The notes under the pieces: generated by a model
Told to the model about the DNA's origin: nothing
The model's input: only the letters and a program-made list of their open reading frames with translations
The model's database searches: none
Position numbers and translations under genes: made by a program
Shown: piece by piece, positions 61,260-64,000 of the stretch
Numbering within the stretch: position 1 is the stretch's first letter
Layout of the letters: every line of letters starts with the position of its first letter
Assembly: GCF_014633365.1 (NCBI RefSeq)
Contig: NC_068349.1
Location: 18,118,753 to 18,182,752 of the forward strand
DNA: 64,000 bases
Source: Diospyros lotus
Lineage: Eukaryota > Streptophyta > Magnoliopsida > Ericales > Ebenaceae
Direction of reading: 5' to 3'

Positions 61260-62308
61260 TATGATTAGATGCCCTTGAATCAATTATCCAAGGAATTGAT
61301 TTAAAGGAAAAGACAGGGCAAAGGAATTTCTACCTGAATAGGCCAATGAACAATTGGGTGTACCAGGTGATAGATTAGGCTTTAGCAGTCTCAGAAGTTG
61401 ATCAATCTGCTTCTTGCTGAATGGTCCAGCTTCAGCTTCATTGGCAGTGGGTTGGGATTGCTTCTGTCTTGGCTTCCAGTTGGCTGGTTTTCCATGAATT
61501 ACCCAGTAAGTTTCCTAAGTATGGCATGGTTTGTTGCAGTGATCACACCAAACACGAGGCTTCTCTTTAGCCTTTCGCTAACTAGAAATATGTCGTCCAC
61601 CGGCATTAGCGTTAGCAGTAACAAGGCCATATTCTCTGTCAGTGCACTTACGCCATTGTTCTTCTTGCCAAGCATAACAAGTCTTCAGCTTTCTTCGAGC
61701 AGAACTTCTGAAAAAGCTTCATTGAGTGACAAAAGGGGATTTCTTCCGATGATCCTTCCTCGAACCTCATCAAACTCAACGTTGAGTTGGACAAGGAATT
61801 TAAACACCTGGTTAGCTTCGACCATTTTCTGATAATGTTTGCAATCATCGGGACTTTTCCACTCATAAGTGTTGAAGAGATCTAAGTCCTACCATATACG
61901 CTTCAAGGAGTTGAAGTATGTGGTGATGGTGTCGTTGGCTTGCCGAATCTCACCAAGCTTTAAGTTGAGCTTGTAGATTTGGGATTGATTGGCCAGATCA
62001 GAGAACATGGCAATGACTTCATCCCATAGTTCTTTTTCTATAGAAAAGCACATGTAGTTTGGGTTGATCTCTTCCTCCATGGAGTTCACAAGCCACATCA
62101 TCACCTTTGAATTATCGGCATCCCAAATTTCATACATTGGTTCTTTATTGTCAGGAGTCGGTGTGGCACCAATCAAGTAACTGATCTTTCCCTGTCTTCG
62201 AATGTACGTACGGATAGATTGGGACCAACATAGAAAATTGGTGCCATTAAAATGAAATAGTAGTAATCTTTTACCGAGTGTGAGTCGGAGGAGACTTGAG
62301 GGACTCAA
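61260..62308 (-). pseudogene. B2 gag and protease start
   Basis: The piece at 61,889-62,308 starts MSPSSLLRLTLGKRLLLFHF and reads FNGTNFLCWSQSIRTYIRR, MMWLVNSMEEEINPNYM and LANQSQIYKLNLKLGEIRQA, the copia gag core; after a stop it continues (LDLFNTYEWKSPDDC, VFKFLVQLNVEFDEVRGRII). Near 61,500-61,560 a zinc-knuckle-like segment (CDHCNKP-type) and near 61,270 a decayed protease site are discernible. No intact product. Confidence 0.8.
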
Positions 62309-62901
62309 AACTGAACTTGATCGGACTGTGGCTGCTGGGTTGGAGTGGCAGGAGATGCAACGTCAGACGTGGTGGCTGAAGTGGCAGTAAGGACAACACT
62401 GATTAATTGACCAGATCAAGGTATCAACGAAGACTAAATTTGGGTGTGTCGACAAGCGAGGATCTAGTGGCCAACGATGTCAGACCAGAGCAATGTAGCA
62501 ACTGAGATTGGCGGCGGCCAATGTTGGGCGACGCAGCCTAAGAATGGATGATGGCCGGGGTAGATATGGGTGTCAGTGGCGGCAGCTGGTGTTGGGTGGC
62601 GCAGTCTAAGGACAATGATGGCCGGATCTGAGGAACAACAGCTGGATCTGAGGGACGATGACTGATAGAGAGGTGGCAGCGGCCCGCGGATCTGGACAAC
62701 GACAGCCAGTTTAGGGAGGTGATGGCTGATGTTGGGCGGCAGCGGCCTGAGACAGAAGCTGAGGGTGAGGCAGCGGCTGGTTTTTTGGGTTATGGCAGAG
62801 GGATGAAGGTATGGCTGCCTAGGGTTTCATAGGGATAGGCTGTGATTGAAGGGCTGCCTAGGGTTTCACAGTGAACAGCTGTGATTTAATCCCTAATTTC
62901 T
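62309..62901 (-). other. Leader of copia B2
   Basis: Between gag and the primer-binding site. It is GC-rich for the window and made of degenerate words such as GGATCTGAGG, GGCAGCGGC and GCTGGTGTTGGG; GGGCTGCCTAGGGTTTCA occurs twice near 62,815 and 62,853. No coding signal. Confidence 0.6.
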
Positions 62902-63133
62902 GCTATGATACCATATAAACTAAAGGAGATGGAGAAAATAACTTTCTCTATTTTCTATATATCTACTAAATACACTAATTCCTCTTTGTTCTTATAGAGG
63001 AAGAGTACAACATAATAGAAAAGTACAAAAAAGGAAAGAAGATTGTACATAATATTCCTAACATATACTCTATTAATCAAGTAGCTGATTTGGGGAATCA
63101 ATTAGAGATAATAATTCCATTTCTACATGATTA

Positions 63134-64000
63134 TATCAAGGATTTGCACTAAGCTCTTACTATTAGATCCGATATACTTTATGGCACGTCACACCTGCAG
63201 GGAGGGGGGGAATTGGGTGTTTCAAAATTTGTGTTTTGTGAAGATTTTTGAATATGATTTATAAAACAGTGATTCTTTCAGTGTAAAGTTGCAGTGTAAA
63301 GTTTGAGGAAAAGAAAAATATGTAATAGACAAATGATTTAGAGTGGTTCGGCTCTTCCTAGCCTACATCCACTTCTTTAGCTCCCAGATAGAGATTTTCA
63401 AATCCACTAAGACAAACTTGGGTTACAACCTCAACCCAATAGACCAACTAGCAACTCAGCTAGCTCTTCTAGAACAACTGCTAGGAAAATCAAAATACAA
63501 TGCAAGAACAACTCTCAAAAGGAATAGACCCTTTATGAAATCTGTTGAAGAAGACAAGATGGAAGAGACGATAATTCAAGTTGCTGTTGTTGAATAGAAA
63601 CCGAGAGATGATGTGCAGTGATAAGGAATATTTCAAACTAAAGAGATGAGAGGATAAAGTGGTTCCATAAAAATAGGACAGAACTGCCACTCAAGTTTAA
63701 ATTCTATCCCATCTACCTGTAACATATTTAAAATTGTTTTTCTGTACTTTATCCCTGTATTTTAGGAACAACCGTTGCCTAGCTCATGATGAAGACAAGT
63801 TGATTTGTTGATCTCCAAAACTTCCTAAGTTATTTCTACTTAGGTTATTTGTTTTGTTCAAAACCAGATTAGAGCAAGGCTAAAATAAGACTTACAATGG
63901 AAACAAGAAGCCTTGACAGAAAAAGAAAGATGAAAACAGTGAATCTCAAGGACAATGAAGAATTTGAGATCTAATTTTCCAAATCTGTAAGCCCAATCTC
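63134..64000 (+). other. End of window: probable retrotransposon LTR, no MDAR exon
   Basis: Starting near 63,190, GGGAGGGGGGGAATTGGGTG followed by GTGGTTCGGCTC around 63,343 resembles the LTR/leader of SIRE-like copia elements. A plus-strand open frame at 63,343-63,597 has no recognisable domain. No MDAR exon seen. Confidence 0.35.

Larger units (their letters stand above)
57165..63128 (-). mobile_element. Complete Ty1/copia element B2 in MDAR intron 7
   Basis: LTRs at 57,165-57,378 and 62,914-63,128 differ at about 11 of 214 positions by eye. On the plus strand they start TATAAACTAAAGG and end TTTCTACA, so on the minus strand TGTAGAAA...TTTATA; the TA end is non-canonical. The target duplication is GGATT/TGATT (57,160-57,164 and 63,129-63,133). 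The primer-binding site (minus TGGTATCATAGC) is at 62,902-62,913 and a purine tract (minus CTTAAGAGGGAG) abuts the left LTR. Gag to RNase H follow on the minus strand. A solo LTR sits in RNase H. Confidence 0.92.

Overview
The window is nuclear DNA of a flowering plant, probably a eudicot. The evidence is a spliced, organelle-type monodehydroascorbate reductase (MDAR) gene with GT-AG introns, set among plant-specific repeats: Ty1/copia and Ty3/gypsy LTR retrotransposons, a Cassandra TRIM, an AU-like SINE tail, a hAT-like element, a MULE-type MITE, and a DUF1985/Ulp1 transposon gene. The sequence is AT-rich, and nearly every retrotransposon reading frame is broken. The species cannot be named from the sequence.

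Region 1 (1-30,400) is a retrotransposon graveyard. A minus-strand copia element (gag, protease and integrase remnants, primer-binding site at 3446-3457) enters from the left edge. Its LTR is split by a 2.4-kb solo gypsy LTR (3611-6017). Next come an inverted-repeat structure (7250-8223), a second copia remnant (8224-9400) and arrays of short degenerate words. From 12,568 to 18,811 lies a Tat/Retand-like gypsy element with two related LTRs, gag and protease but no pol, seven ~63-bp tandem repeats before the 3' LTR, and a complete Cassandra element inserted between its LTRs. A further LTR fragment (18,812 to about 20,354) abuts a minus-strand Athila-like gag-protease with its primer-binding site and LTR (20,355-23,773). 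From 24,259 to about 30,817 lies a minus-strand gene with DUF1985-like and C48 (Ulp1) exons, of the type carried by plant Mutator-like elements. Two of its introns and its long upstream flank are full of an ACCGATAT word repeat; a long inverted duplication with a TATA-like box sits in that flank.

Region 2 (30,818-64,000) is the MDAR gene. Seven exons with consistent phases (31,283-49,018) encode an organellar transit peptide, the FAD-binding fold and the start of the NAD(P)H-binding fold, 236 residues or about half of the usual protein. The remaining exons were not found and probably lie beyond 64,000. Intron 6 is 13.7 kb because a chromovirus (35,537-45,964) landed in it and was itself hit by a copia element (37,641-42,747); it also holds a tandem duplication carrying a MITE. 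Intron 7, at least 15 kb, holds a third LTR element with no clear gag-pol (51,032-56,943) that contains a GC-rich hAT-like element, and a complete copia element (57,165-63,128) that contains a solo LTR.

Most insertions are dated relative to one another by matching target-site duplications and by reading frames or duplicate copies that show the empty site. No CRISPR array, rRNA or tRNA gene was seen. All positions and identities were read by eye without alignment software.
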